From the NCBI GenBank assembly GCA_964559835.1, contig CAZLJE010000022.1, positions 1 through 64,000 on the forward strand: a stretch of 64,000 nucleotides of DNA, written 5' to 3'. The notes beneath the pieces were generated by a model. That model saw nothing but the letters and a program-made list of their open reading frames with translations. It was not told the origin of the DNA and did not search any database. Positions 24,536 through 33,748 of this stretch are shown here, piece after piece. Numbering within the stretch: the first letter of the stretch is position 1; every line of letters begins with the position of its first letter. The DNA is from DAISJI01 sp964559835 (GTDB lineage: Bacteria; Acidobacteriota; Terriglobia; Terriglobales; Acidobacteriaceae). The position numbers were made by a program, and so were the translations under genes.

Positions 24536-26176
24536 TCAAATCTCGGAGCGAGCTGCGATCGGAAAACGCCGGCCGACGCCGAAAGCCTTCTCCGAGATCT
24601 TCAACCCCGGCGCTGCCTGCTGACGTTTGTACTCGGCCCTTTCGACCATGCGGACCACTTTGCGCACCAGCGCCAGTTCAAAACCGCGAGCGGACGCGAT
24701 CTGCTCCGGAGTCTTGTTGTCCTCGATGTAATCCTCAAGTATCGCATCCAGCACTGCATACTCGGGAAGTGTGTCGCTGTCCTTCTGGTCGGGCCGCAAC
24801 TCGGCGGATGGCGGCTTCTCGATGGTCGCGCGAGGGATCACCGGCTTGTGCGAGTTCACGTACTCGGACAGCCGGTAGACCATCGTCTTCTGCACGTCCG
24901 AGATCACGGCCAGGCCGCCCACCATGTCGCCATAGAGCGTGCAGTACCCGACCGCCAGTTCGGACTTGTTACCCGTGCTCAGGACCAACGCGGAGAACTT
25001 GTTCGACATAGCCATCAGCAGCGCCCCACGAATGCGCGCCTGGATGTTCTCTTCGGTGACATCCTGTTCCCGCCCAGCGAACACCGGTTTGAGCGCGTTG
25101 ATGTATGCGTCAAAGATGTCGGTGATTCGGATCAACTCGAAGCGGATGCCGAGGTTGGCAGCCAGGGCGCGCGCGTCGTCGATACTGCCGCGCGACGAGT
25201 ACGGCCCGGGCATGCCGACGCCGATCACGTTCTGCGGGCCGAGCGCATCGGCAGCGATGGTCGCGGTTAACGCGGAATCAATACCGCCGCTGAGCCCAAT
25301 AATGGCCCTCTGGAAGCCACACTTGCGCACATAGTCGCGCGTGCCTAAAACCAGAGCGCTGTAAGCATCGGCATCGCTTCCCTGCTCGCAGACGTGCATG
25401 TCTCCGGCGAGCGTCGCCGTATCGAACATGACCAGGTCTTCTTCAAAGCACTTGGCTTGCGCCTTAACCGTGCCGTCCGGCGCAATCGCCATGCTGGAGC
25501 CGTCAAACACCAGGCTGTCGTTCCCGCCAACCTGGTTCACCATGACGACCGGCACCTTGTACTTCGCCGCAATCGACGCGAGCATCTTCCGCCGCAGTTC
25601 CTGCTTGTGAACGTAGAACGGCGAGGCCGAAATGTTGAGTAGCACCTCGCCCCCGGACCGCATGAGTTCCTCGACGGGATCCACCCCGTAGAGTCGCCGG
25701 TTCCAGAAGCTCTTGTCATTCCACGCGTCCTCACACACGGTGAGCGCTACCCGCGATCCGCCGATGGCGAACATCTCCTGCTTCTGCGCGGGTGCAAAGT
25801 TGCGCGACTCGTCGAAGACGTCATATGTCGGCAGCAGCATCTTCGATTGCATCAGCTGGATCCGGCCGTCGGCGAGTAGCGCCGCGGAGTTCATCACCGA
25901 CTTGCCGGTTTCCGCATGGGCGGGCGTCACCAGCCCGCAGATGACCGCAATGCCGGCCGTCTCCGCCGCAATCCGCTCGGCTGTCTGCTGGTTCTTGGCG
26001 ACGAAAGCCGGGTTCTCGACAAGGTCGCGGGGAGGATAGCCACAGATCGACAACTCGGGGAACATGACCAGTTCGGCGCCCGCCGCCTTCGCCCGTTGCG
26101 CAAAGGTCACGATCTTTTCTGCGTTGCCGGTGAAATCCCCGATGGTGGTGTTGATCTGGGCGAGCGCGATCTTCAC
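24536..26176 (-). CDS. nadE: Glutamine-dependent NAD+ synthetase
   Basis: Amidates deamido-NAD+ with ATP, using ammonia from glutamine. 546 residues from a GTG at 26176 preceded by TGAGG. The N-terminal nitrilase-type glutaminase domain has Glu in MFPELSICGYPPRDL, a Lys further on (QSKMLLPTYDVFDE) and Cys in VALTVCEDAWND. The C-terminal synthetase domain has the PP-loop IGLSGGIDSALTATIA, STGNKSELAVGYCTLYGD and the C-terminal Lys/Glu-rich region. An ATG at 26212 would add 12 residues with no family match. Confidence 0.95.
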   Translation of the reverse strand: MKIALAQINTTIGDFTGNAEKIVTFAQRAKAAGAELVMFPELSICGYPPRDLVENPAFVAKNQQTAERIAAETAGIAVICGLVTPAHAETGKSVMNSAALLADGRIQLMQSKMLLPTYDVFDESRNFAPAQKQEMFAIGGSRVALTVCEDAWNDKSFWNRRLYGVDPVEELMRSGGEVLLNISASPFYVHKQELRRKMLASIAAKYKVPVVMVNQVGGNDSLVFDGSSMAIAPDGTVKAQAKCFEEDLVMFDTATLAGDMHVCEQGSDADAYSALVLGTRDYVRKCGFQRAIIGLSGGIDSALTATIAADALGPQNVIGVGMPGPYSSRGSIDDARALAANLGIRFELIRITDIFDAYINALKPVFAGREQDVTEENIQARIRGALLMAMSNKFSALVLSTGNKSELAVGYCTLYGDMVGGLAVISDVQKTMVYRLSEYVNSHKPVIPRATIEKPPSAELRPDQKDSDTLPEYAVLDAILEDYIEDNKTPEQIASARGFELALVRKVVRMVERAEYKRQQAAPGLKISEKAFGVGRRFPIAARSEI

Positions 26177-26216
26177 ACCCTCAGTGTAAAGGGACGCAGC
26201 CGAAGAGGCCAATCGT

Positions 26217-26242
26217 GAAAAACCGCCGCCGGTAACGGCGGT
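26217..26242 (-). terminator. Rho-independent terminator of the BamE-like gene
   Basis: On the minus strand a GC-rich hairpin (AACCGCCG ... CGGCGGTT, complement of 26221-26242) is followed by a T run (complement of 26218-26222). It lies just after the stop at 26252 and before the nadE start. Confidence 0.8.
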
Positions 26243-26251
26243 TCGGTCCTA

Positions 26252-27349
26252 TCACAGCGGCGGAATACTACCGGGCGGGCCAGTCGTTGGCCCCGTTCCA
26301 GGAGCCGATGTTCCGGCCGGCGGACCGCCTGGCATCGGCGGAGGATCGCCGGGACGAGGAGCGCCCGGCAATGGCGTGTTGCCCGTATGGGTGTCTTGCG
26401 TCGGCGTCGGCGCTTCGCCCGGACGCCTCAGGCTTGGCCGCTTCGTTGTCTGCGCGGAATCCGCAGGCTGTTGAGCATCCGGCTGGCCCGGCATGCCGCC
26501 GGGCGCGGGCTGCGACTGCGCTACGGTTGGCTTCAGGTCCACTTCTTTTTCGCTGCGGATCGTCTTCTGCCCATCCACGGTCATGGTTTCGAGCCGGACG
26601 ACCTCGTCGCCCACGAAGCGGACGAACTGCACCGGGTCCGGCGGAGCACCGTAGATCCATTCTTCGTAATTCTGCTCGCGATATTTTTTTGGCGGCCGCC
26701 CGAGGGCATACACCACCATCTCGCGATTCATGCCGACCAGGATCTGCTTCTTCTTGATCGCCTCCTTGACCTTGGGAGGCAAGGTGTCCATGTAGGCTTC
26801 CACCGCGGATTTGGCGTTGAAATCGAACACCGGATACAACAGCTTCTTGAGCTCGTCGGGACCGATCTCCGGGACGTACTTGTTGAACTCCAGCGTCACC
26901 GAGGAGCCCCGCGCATTCAGGTTCTGGTCGGCGTTGGGATTGGTAGCGCTCGCGTTTCCACTACTGATCTGGATCCGGTCGTACCACTTCTGCTTCTTCT
27001 TGGGCCCGCCGTTGATCTCGAAAACGATCTTGTCATCGCCCTTGAACTGAATGGCGGTGATGCGCGCCTGGTCTCCCGGCTTTACTGCCGGACCATAGAG
27101 CGCGACCATGCTTTGCACTTCCTGCTCGCTGGGCGTGACCACGCCGTCCTTGATCACGAGTCCCTTGTAGCCCATCGGGAAGGGCCGCCGGATATACACG
27201 ATCTCCGCATTGAGGGCGCGGATCAGTTGCATGCGGGTGGCTTCATCCATCTTCGGCAAAGACGAGGAAGATTTCTTGTCGTCGCCGAATGCAAGAACAC
27301 TTACCAGAAGGAGTACCGCCACGAACCACGTACTGCGGAGAGGGGCCAT
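26252..27349 (-). CDS. Exported protein with BamE-like block and Pro-rich tail
   Basis: Unassigned function. 365 residues with signal peptide (STWFVAVLLLVSVLAFGDD). The middle contains a short-domain motif LVGMNREMVVYALGRPPKKY followed by EEWIYG, the pattern of SmpA/BamE-type domains (G-M-x-x-x-x-V-x-x-x-L-G-x-P ... W-x-Y). The last 90 or so residues are a Pro/Gly/Thr/Gln tail, probably disordered. Likely periplasmic. Preceded by its own gap and followed by a terminator, so it is probably monocistronic. Confidence 0.7.
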   Translation of the reverse strand: MAPLRSTWFVAVLLLVSVLAFGDDKKSSSSLPKMDEATRMQLIRALNAEIVYIRRPFPMGYKGLVIKDGVVTPSEQEVQSMVALYGPAVKPGDQARITAIQFKGDDKIVFEINGGPKKKQKWYDRIQISSGNASATNPNADQNLNARGSSVTLEFNKYVPEIGPDELKKLLYPVFDFNAKSAVEAYMDTLPPKVKEAIKKKQILVGMNREMVVYALGRPPKKYREQNYEEWIYGAPPDPVQFVRFVGDEVVRLETMTVDGQKTIRSEKEVDLKPTVAQSQPAPGGMPGQPDAQQPADSAQTTKRPSLRRPGEAPTPTQDTHTGNTPLPGAPRPGDPPPMPGGPPAGTSAPGTGPTTGPPGSIPPL

Positions 27350-27454
27350 CGGGATACCTGGGCAGGGCTAGCGAAAATTATAGCTCCGTATGCAAGGAGA
27401 GGGAAAATCTTCTCGCGGTTACTTGGATGCCGCTGTGGCTCGAGAGGTGTAGCG

Positions 27455-28348
27455 TCACTCAGTGCAAGCTTGGACCCCAGATGACGCAGGCTCGATCTCC
27501 CGCCGCCGGGTAAACCAATACATCGGGACGAAACCCGCCAGAATCCCTAGTGTCCCTGCCAACCCGCCTTCGATCCCATAAGCGCCACCGGTCAGCCAGA
27601 CTGGACCAGCGGCTTTACCGTGCACTACGACGGAAAACTCGGTCAGGCCACTGACGGGTAGGCCAAATACAACACCGAGCATGACGTTCCAGCCAAAATG
27701 GATGCCCCACGGCAACCACAGGTTCCGTACCCGCAAGTAGGCGAGCGAAAGCAGAACTCCTACGAAAATCGTGTTAAAGAGGGACAAGAATGCCACTTCG
27801 CGCGCATGCGGGTTCCACCAGTGCGCAACCCCGAAGAAGATCGAGAGCACCACGATCGCCGCGACCGGTCCCGCTCCTTCGAGTATCCGCTGAAAGGGAT
27901 ACCCGCGAAACATCAACTCCTCGGCCATCGCTCCCGTGGCTAGAATGAACAGTTCGACGATGAGCAGCTCGAAGGCATGTCCATTCCAGTGTGTGGTGAA
28001 CGACAACCGGCCGAAAACGGCAATAGAAGCAACCCCGACACCGATGCAAATGACGCCCGTCAACAACCCGAGCGCTGCATCGGTAGCTGCCCGTTCACGA
28101 CCGAGCCCGAGCGCGCCGAGGGGGTTGCCGTCGACGCGATCGGCAAACAGGAGCATGGCTGAAAACGACGCGAGTAGCAGAACCAGTAGCGTCGGCCGAT
28201 AAACGGCTTCGAAACTCCGTTGGCTGTTGGCGGCCGCATTCGCAATGGCGCCAGCGAGATAATTCGCGAAGAGCACCAGCAGGATGCCGAAGATGATCCG
28301 CCACGCCAGGCGAAGCTTGCCATCATCGTCGGTCAAAGACGTTGTCAA
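27455..28348 (-). CDS. CPBP-family intramembrane metalloprotease
   Basis: 297 residues, about eight hydrophobic segments. Abi/CPBP motifs: AEELMFRGYPFQ (EExxxR), FGVAHWWNP (FxxxH), and a final N in WGIHFGWNVMLG. These proteases cleave within the inner membrane; bacterial roles include bacteriocin immunity and protein maturation. It starts with a TTG at 28348, directly after the stop of the GHMP kinase gene, so the two are probably one unit. Confidence 0.87.
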   Translation of the reverse strand: MTTSLTDDDGKLRLAWRIIFGILLVLFANYLAGAIANAAANSQRSFEAVYRPTLLVLLLASFSAMLLFADRVDGNPLGALGLGRERAATDAALGLLTGVICIGVGVASIAVFGRLSFTTHWNGHAFELLIVELFILATGAMAEELMFRGYPFQRILEGAGPVAAIVVLSIFFGVAHWWNPHAREVAFLSLFNTIFVGVLLSLAYLRVRNLWLPWGIHFGWNVMLGVVFGLPVSGLTEFSVVVHGKAAGPVWLTGGAYGIEGGLAGTLGILAGFVPMYWFTRRREIEPASSGVQACTE

Positions 28349-29410
28349 TCAGGCCCCCGCGGCGCGAGTTGGCTTCGTCGCCGTTACGAGCACGCCCTCC
28401 GGCGCAACGCGGAACGGCAACAGGTGCGCTCCGGCTTTCCGCAAAGCTGCGGCGACACGTTCTTTCGCGCCCTCCTGCACCATGAATACGACGCAGCCCC
28501 CGCCGCCGGCGCCGCAGACCTTGGCCGCGCGCCCGCCGTCTCGTTTCGCCGCTTGCATCAATCGATCGATCAGAGGAGTCGAAATCCCTTTGTAGTTAGC
28601 GCGCCGCAGTTTCCATTCTTCGCGCAGTAAACGAGCAACTTCGTCCCATTCGCCGTTCACGATCGCGCAGTGCATGGATTGCGCAATCTGGGAGATCTGC
28701 TCGAAGTTGCGGACGACCTTCTTGTCGCCGTCGATATGCGCTTTGAACACTTCCCAGTTATTGATCCCGGATTGGCGCGGCGCACCCGTATACACCAGCA
28801 GGAATCGCGCTTCGATGTCTTCGGCCGCCACCGGCAGCGCCTCGCGATGGATGCCGTCTACGTCAAGGTGAACGGCGCTCGCGCCACCGTACAATGCAGG
28901 GTAGTAATCCTGGCAGCCGGTAGGGACGTTGATGATCTGCGCCTCGACGTTCTGCGCGATGGCGCGGATACTTTCCTTGTCGAACTTGCGACCCGTAAAA
29001 CGCGCGAGGGCTGAGGTGGTGGCGATCATCAGCGCGGAAGAACCCGCGATCCCGGCGCCCGCGGGCGATTCCGAAGTCGTTTCCAGTTCGAACCCGCCTT
29101 CGGGCGCGAAGTACGCCACCAGTTTGGCGCCGAGTGTGTGCGCATGACGCTGAGCGCGGCACAATTCATCGAGGCTCGCGTAGGTCTCATCGCGTTTCGT
29201 ATCGACCGACCGCAGACGGATCGACTTGCCCGGTTTCGGCGTGATACGGCACGTCGTCATGATCGAGATGGCGAAGTTCAACGTGACCGCGCCGGGGTGA
29301 AAAAGGTACAGAGGCCAGAGATCCAGCGTGGACCCGGCGAGATCGGCGCGACAGGGAGCAGTGACAACCACCGAACGGCGCTCGCCGTCGGCTGAAAGGT
29401 TAGCAGGCAT
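28349..29410 (-). CDS. GHMP-family sugar kinase
   Basis: 353 residues. GHMP motif 1 VTAPCRADLAGSTLDLWP, motif 2 (phosphate loop) SPAGAGIAGSSALMIA, motif 3 AAKVCGAGGGGCVVFMV. The arrangement matches the galactokinase/heptose-kinase-like branch (for example D-glycero-D-manno-heptose kinase or glucuronokinase) rather than mevalonate or homoserine kinases. Substrate not determinable. No sugar-nucleotide genes adjoin it; the next gene downstream is the CPBP protease. Confidence 0.82.
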   Translation of the reverse strand: MPANLSADGERRSVVVTAPCRADLAGSTLDLWPLYLFHPGAVTLNFAISIMTTCRITPKPGKSIRLRSVDTKRDETYASLDELCRAQRHAHTLGAKLVAYFAPEGGFELETTSESPAGAGIAGSSALMIATTSALARFTGRKFDKESIRAIAQNVEAQIINVPTGCQDYYPALYGGASAVHLDVDGIHREALPVAAEDIEARFLLVYTGAPRQSGINNWEVFKAHIDGDKKVVRNFEQISQIAQSMHCAIVNGEWDEVARLLREEWKLRRANYKGISTPLIDRLMQAAKRDGGRAAKVCGAGGGGCVVFMVQEGAKERVAAALRKAGAHLLPFRVAPEGVLVTATKPTRAAGA

Positions 29411-29467
29411 GCTGCGTATCTTTGTACCACGGCCGCGCGGTTGAGCAAGTGACGGACGACACCAGAC

Positions 29468-30850
29468 TTACACCTCTTGCGCCGCGGCAAGGACCTCATC
29501 CACGACGCAATGCACGTCCGCGTCGGCGGTACGATGATTGACAAAGCATGCCCGCAACGCGAACTGGCCGTGGATCATCGCGTTGGAGATGTAAACCTTG
29601 CCCCGCCGAATGACGCGTTTCAATACCCGTTCCTGGAAGGCGTTATCGCCGCCGCGATGCCGGAAGCACACGGCACTGAGTTCGACCGGCGCGAGCAACT
29701 CAAGATCGCTCGAGTCGCGGACCAACTGGGCCAGGAGTTCCGCGTGACGAAGATCGGAGTGGATCGCCTGACGAAATGCCTCCAGTCCGTGGTAGCGCAG
29801 CGACAACCAGACCTTCAGGGCGCGAAAACGCCGCGACAATTCCATCGATTCTTCAAAGAACGCGAAGCCCTCGATCGGGTCGGAGTAAAGAGATTTTGCA
29901 TAATCGCCGCTGTGGGCAAAGGCGCGGCGCGCGTAAGCAGGATCGCGGAATAACAGGCATCCGCAGTCGAGCGGCTGGTAGAGCCACTTGTGCGGATCAA
30001 GCGAAAGAGAATCCGCGAGCTCCAGGCCGCGGAATTTTTCCGGAATCGCGATTGCGGCCAGTGCGCCGTACGCTCCGTCCACGTGCAGCCAAAGGCCATG
30101 CTTGCGCGCAATGGCGGCGATCCTCTCCAGCGGATCGACGGCGCCTGTTGCCGTCGTTCCGGCAGAAGCAACGATGGCAATGGGAGTCTTGCCTTCCGTT
30201 CGGTCGAGGTCGATCGCACGCTCGAGTTCGTCCGTGCGCATCCGGAAGTTCTCGTCGACGGGAATCGTTCTCAGGTTGCGGTGCCCCAGGCCAAGCAGCG
30301 CCATCGCTTTCCCGATCGACATATGCACTTCCGAAGAGGCGTACACTACGCCGCCTCGTGCGCCCTCTTCATTCGCCGCATGCCGCGACTCGCGGGCCAT
30401 CATCAGGCCCATCACGTTCGCCGACGATCCGCCGCCGGTCAGCGACCCGCTGAAGTGCCCGCAGCCGATGGCTTCCGCGATCCAGCGCACCACAGTCCGC
30501 TCGATCGTGACCGACGCCGGCCCCGATCGCCACGCGGTGACGTTCTGGTTCAGCACGCTCGCGAGCAGGTCCGCGACGCCCGCCACCGGGTCGCCGGAAC
30601 CGAGGACGTACCCGAAGAACCGCGGGCTGGGCGCACGCGAGAAACGCAGCACATCCTCCAAAGCATCGAGAGCGCTCTCGCCCATTCCCTGCTGCGGCAG
30701 CTCCGTGTCGAATATTTTGTTCACCGCAGCGCCGGTTGGGTCGGGAAAGGACTCGCGCAGCGGCAATGATTCCAAATAGTGCGTGGAGAGATTGGCGACG
30801 CGATCAGCTAGTTGGCGGAATTGTTCCGGGGAGATTTCCAGCGGGTTCAT
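29468..30850 (-). CDS. PLP-dependent group II decarboxylase
   Basis: 460 residues. Characteristic of aromatic-L-amino-acid decarboxylase relatives: FFGYVLGSGDP, TGGGSSANVMGLMMAR, the His that stacks on PLP in SSEVHMSIGKA, HVDGAYGALAA (Asp contacting the pyridine N) and Schiff-base Lys in SLDPHKWLYQPLDCG. Likely removes CO2 from an L-amino acid such as tyrosine, tryptophan or Dopa; the substrate is not clear. Cytoplasmic. It precedes the gap holding palindromic element J. Confidence 0.9.
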   Translation of the reverse strand: MNPLEISPEQFRQLADRVANLSTHYLESLPLRESFPDPTGAAVNKIFDTELPQQGMGESALDALEDVLRFSRAPSPRFFGYVLGSGDPVAGVADLLASVLNQNVTAWRSGPASVTIERTVVRWIAEAIGCGHFSGSLTGGGSSANVMGLMMARESRHAANEEGARGGVVYASSEVHMSIGKAMALLGLGHRNLRTIPVDENFRMRTDELERAIDLDRTEGKTPIAIVASAGTTATGAVDPLERIAAIARKHGLWLHVDGAYGALAAIAIPEKFRGLELADSLSLDPHKWLYQPLDCGCLLFRDPAYARRAFAHSGDYAKSLYSDPIEGFAFFEESMELSRRFRALKVWLSLRYHGLEAFRQAIHSDLRHAELLAQLVRDSSDLELLAPVELSAVCFRHRGGDNAFQERVLKRVIRRGKVYISNAMIHGQFALRACFVNHRTADADVHCVVDEVLAAAQEV

Positions 30851-30910
30851 GAATGAGTCCAGCCCGGCACGGCAGGGCCCACCATTCTACAGGCCGCGTG
30901 TAACTGTAAT

Positions 30911-30968
30911 GCAGGCTCTCGCCTGCCACGTTGCTCAGTGACGCTGGCGTTGCAGGCGAGACGGCTGC
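30911..30968. repeat. Palindromic element J
   Basis: Left arm 30911-30928 (GCAGGCTCTCGCCTGCCA) pairs imperfectly with right arm 30951-30968 (TGCAGGCGAGACGGCTGC). Each arm also contains its own short GCAGG/CCTGC stem. It lies between the propeller gene's stop (30980) and the decarboxylase start (30850), and could act as a terminator. Confidence 0.65.
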
Positions 30969-30979
30969 GTCACATTCCG

Positions 30980-32152
30980 CTATTTTTCCGCGACTGTTCC
31001 CGCTGTCGGCACGCCTTGCGCTGCCGCTTCCTGGGCCTCGCGGTCCATGCTGCGCAGGATCAGCAGCTTCGACCGGCCATCACGCCCGCCGGGGAGGTAC
31101 AGCATATTCTTCTGTGCATCGAAAGCGACCGTGTGGCCCTTAACGTCGGTGGCCCATTCGCGGTCCACCTCGAGCCGTCCGCGCGTACTCATGACCAGCA
31201 CGGAACCTCCGGCAGCGGCATAGAGCTTGTTCTGCGCAGGTTCCAGCCAGAGGGTGTCCACGCCGGCGGGGGCGGCAACGCGGTTCAACTCCTGGCCGCT
31301 ATCGGCATCGAGCGCCACCACGGCGTACCGCACCGAAACGAACAGCCGGCGCGACTTCACGTCAAGCGCCAACCCCGTGGGCTGCGATGCCGCCAGATTG
31401 ATGCGTTTCACTAACTTTAGCGACGGATCGAGCAGCGCAATAGCGTTCTGGTCTTCCAGCGAAACGAAAATGCGTTTTGAAGTGGGGTCGAACGCGAGTG
31501 AATTCGGGCGGCCGTCCAATACGACCGTGTTCGCAACGCCATTGTTCGTGAGGTCGATCTCGGACACCGACAGGTCGCGCCAATTGCTTGCCAGAAGGAG
31601 ATTCAACTCCGGAACCAGCAGCAACGAACTGGGCGAGGCCTTGAGCGGGATTCGATGCTGCACGCTCCAATCCTTCGTAGAGACGACGGCAATCTCATTC
31701 GCATCCGCATTCGCGATGTACGCCTTGCCGCCCTTCTCATCGACGACAATCCCATCCGCGCCCTTCATATCGTTGATCTGAGCGATGACGCGGCGCTTGG
31801 CGAGACTGAACACATCCACCGTCGAAGCCGCGGGATGCGTCATGATCAGGTTGCCGTTCACGATGGCAGCGCCGTCAAAACCGGGACGCCCGGGGATCTC
31901 GATCATTGCCACGCGGCGCATCAGGACTTTCTGTGGCGGAAGCGGGACCACGGATTTCACGACTGGCTGTGCGGGCGCCACGCGCTGGGTTGCCGACGGC
32001 GCCGGATCGGTCATCGACAACGGCTTGATCTCGGGAGTAGGGCTGGGCGAAGCGGGGCTTGCAAGCGCCGACGAACTTGCCTGCGTTTGAGCCCACAGCG
32101 AGGTGCACGTGATCAGGACCAGCAAAGCCACGGGTAACTTTGGTATGCGCAT
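30980..32152 (-). CDS. Exported YVTN-type beta-propeller protein
   Basis: 390 residues with signal peptide (VALLVLITCTSLWAQ) and a Ser/Pro/Ala linker. A run of propeller blades follows (DMKGADGIVVDEKGGKAYIA, DGRPNSLAFDPTSKRIFVSL, SQPTGLALDVKSRRLFVSV, AQNKLYAAAGGSVLVM), the YncE/YVTN pattern. Such proteins are periplasmic or surface scaffolds; no enzymatic motif. A C-terminal MDREAQEAAAQGVPTAG tail is helical. Confidence 0.83.
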   Translation of the reverse strand: MRIPKLPVALLVLITCTSLWAQTQASSSALASPASPSPTPEIKPLSMTDPAPSATQRVAPAQPVVKSVVPLPPQKVLMRRVAMIEIPGRPGFDGAAIVNGNLIMTHPAASTVDVFSLAKRRVIAQINDMKGADGIVVDEKGGKAYIANADANEIAVVSTKDWSVQHRIPLKASPSSLLLVPELNLLLASNWRDLSVSEIDLTNNGVANTVVLDGRPNSLAFDPTSKRIFVSLEDQNAIALLDPSLKLVKRINLAASQPTGLALDVKSRRLFVSVRYAVVALDADSGQELNRVAAPAGVDTLWLEPAQNKLYAAAGGSVLVMSTRGRLEVDREWATDVKGHTVAFDAQKNMLYLPGGRDGRSKLLILRSMDREAQEAAAQGVPTAGTVAEK

Positions 32153-32329
32153 CTGGGATCCGATTGCAGCTGAGAACAGCCGTCCAGCGCTGCTGCTGCG
32201 TATCGTTTGGTTACGATGCGGGCGGCAGCCGTGCTGCTGCCTGCCTAAGGTGGGATGAGGACTAAAACTAATTCGCAGCGCTGGCCTCTGGCCGACAGTT
32301 CCGCCGCGTTCCAGCCGGCGCTCGAGGTG

Positions 32330-32947
32330 CTACGCGAGGTTCAGCGCGTCCTTGAACGATCCACGCTCTTTCTGAATCTTCTCCTGCAGCAGCGTGATGG
32401 CATAGATCAACTGCTCCGGACGCGGAGGACAGCCGGGAACATATACGTCGATAGGAATGACCTGGTTTACGCCTTGGACCAGCGCGTAATTGTTGAATAC
32501 GCCGCCAGAAGTCGCGCAGGCACCCATGGAGATCACCCACTTCGGCTCCGGCATCTGCTCCCAAAGCGTACGGATCACCGGCGCCATCTTCTGCGATACG
32601 CGGCCGGCCACGATCATCAGGTCGGATTGCCGTGGGGACGGACGGAACACTTCGGCGCCGAAGCGCGCGATATCGAACCGCGAGGCGCCCATCGACATCA
32701 TCTCAATGGCGCAGCAGGCAAGGCCAAAGCTCATGGGCCAGAGCGAGTTTTTGCGGATCCAGTTCACGGCGTTGTCGAGGGTCGTCATGATGATGCCCTC
32801 GGGCGTGGTGTCGCCGAGTTCCACTTCGCGCATGACGCCGGGCTTGCCGTGCTGGTGCGCACCCTCGAGGTTCTCAAAACGGACATTGCCGCGGTCAATC
32901 ATCTCCGGATAGCGCGCCGCCTGCTGCTGGTCTTTCATCTCAGCCAT
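32330..32947 (-). CDS. nuoB: NADH-quinone oxidoreductase subunit B (orphan)
   Basis: Carries the N2 4Fe-4S cluster of complex I at the quinone site. 205 residues. The four cluster Cys are present in FGLACCAIEMM, MGACATSGGVFNN and VPGCPPRPEQL. There is a 50-residue N-terminal extension (EMIDRGNVRFENLEGAHQHG) before the core. No other nuo gene is within the window, so this is a stand-alone copy; a second nuoB in a full operon elsewhere would be expected. Confidence 0.93.
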   Translation of the reverse strand: MAEMKDQQQAARYPEMIDRGNVRFENLEGAHQHGKPGVMREVELGDTTPEGIIMTTLDNAVNWIRKNSLWPMSFGLACCAIEMMSMGASRFDIARFGAEVFRPSPRQSDLMIVAGRVSQKMAPVIRTLWEQMPEPKWVISMGACATSGGVFNNYALVQGVNQVIPIDVYVPGCPPRPEQLIYAITLLQEKIQKERGSFKDALNLA

Positions 32948-32958
32948 ATGAATCCATT

Positions 32959-33732
32959 CTAATGGGCTGCCTGTTTAGATGCCAACGGCTTGTGCTGGAT
33001 GCGGGCACCGGGCTTGCGTGCCGCAGGCGCGCCACCTGCACGATACTCGAGCAATTTCAGCGACGTCTCCGCCACCGTGCCGTGGTGCTGATACCACCAG
33101 GAAAGAATGCCGACACCGGGTACGAGCGTGACCATCTCCGTATCCGGATTGGTCATGAAGGTGAGCAGGAATTCAGTCGCCTCCGGACTCGCCTTGACGC
33201 CGGTCACCTTCAGCGAATGAGTCGTGGTGATCTTCTCGACCGACCAGCAGCCCATCGGTGCCTGCTCTTCCGCCTCGGGAGAGCAGTAACTATCCGAAAT
33301 CTCCATCGGCACCTGGAACCATATATCGTCGGCGAGACGCTCCTTCAAATCGCCGGTCTTCCCTGCTTTGATGTCCGCCAGGGTCGCGGCCGCGTCGTCA
33401 TGCAGGAGGTAGTACGTCGAGCCGATGCGCACGACGAGGTGTTCCTGCGGCTTCACGTTCGGGTCATACCACGCGAGGTCCCATGGGCCGCCCTTCAGCA
33501 ATGCGGCCGCGATATCGTCCTTCTGCACCGCGTCCGCAATAGTTACCGTCCAGCGCAGGGTCTTCGTGCCCCCAACATCCGTGCCACCTTTGCTCCACTT
33601 CACGCGTGCGGAATACACCCAGGAAGCACCCTTATTCATCGGGAACACGGGCGGTTCCTGCGCCGCTGCCGGCAGGATCAACAACGCGAACAGCAGGACC
33701 ACGGGCGTAGTTAGGGAACGCAGGTTCTTCAT
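32959..33732 (-). CDS. Exported hypothetical protein, 257 aa
   Basis: Unrecognised. Signal peptide 1-24 (VVLLFALLILPAAAQ), then a beta-rich domain (GASWVYSARVKW, TKTLRWTVTIADAV, HLVVRIGSTYYLLHDD, PGVGILSWWYQHHGTVAE) and a basic Ala/Pro C-terminus. Two Cys (SYC and GCW) could form a disulfide. It starts 17 bases after the end of the alcohol dehydrogenase gene at 33749 on the same strand. The pattern resembles the many acidobacterial periplasmic proteins of unknown role. Confidence 0.6.
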   Translation of the reverse strand: MKNLRSLTTPVVLLFALLILPAAAQEPPVFPMNKGASWVYSARVKWSKGGTDVGGTKTLRWTVTIADAVQKDDIAAALLKGGPWDLAWYDPNVKPQEHLVVRIGSTYYLLHDDAAATLADIKAGKTGDLKERLADDIWFQVPMEISDSYCSPEAEEQAPMGCWSVEKITTTHSLKVTGVKASPEATEFLLTFMTNPDTEMVTLVPGVGILSWWYQHHGTVAETSLKLLEYRAGGAPAARKPGARIQHKPLASKQAAH

Positions 33733-33748
33733 TCCGACTTCTTCATTC

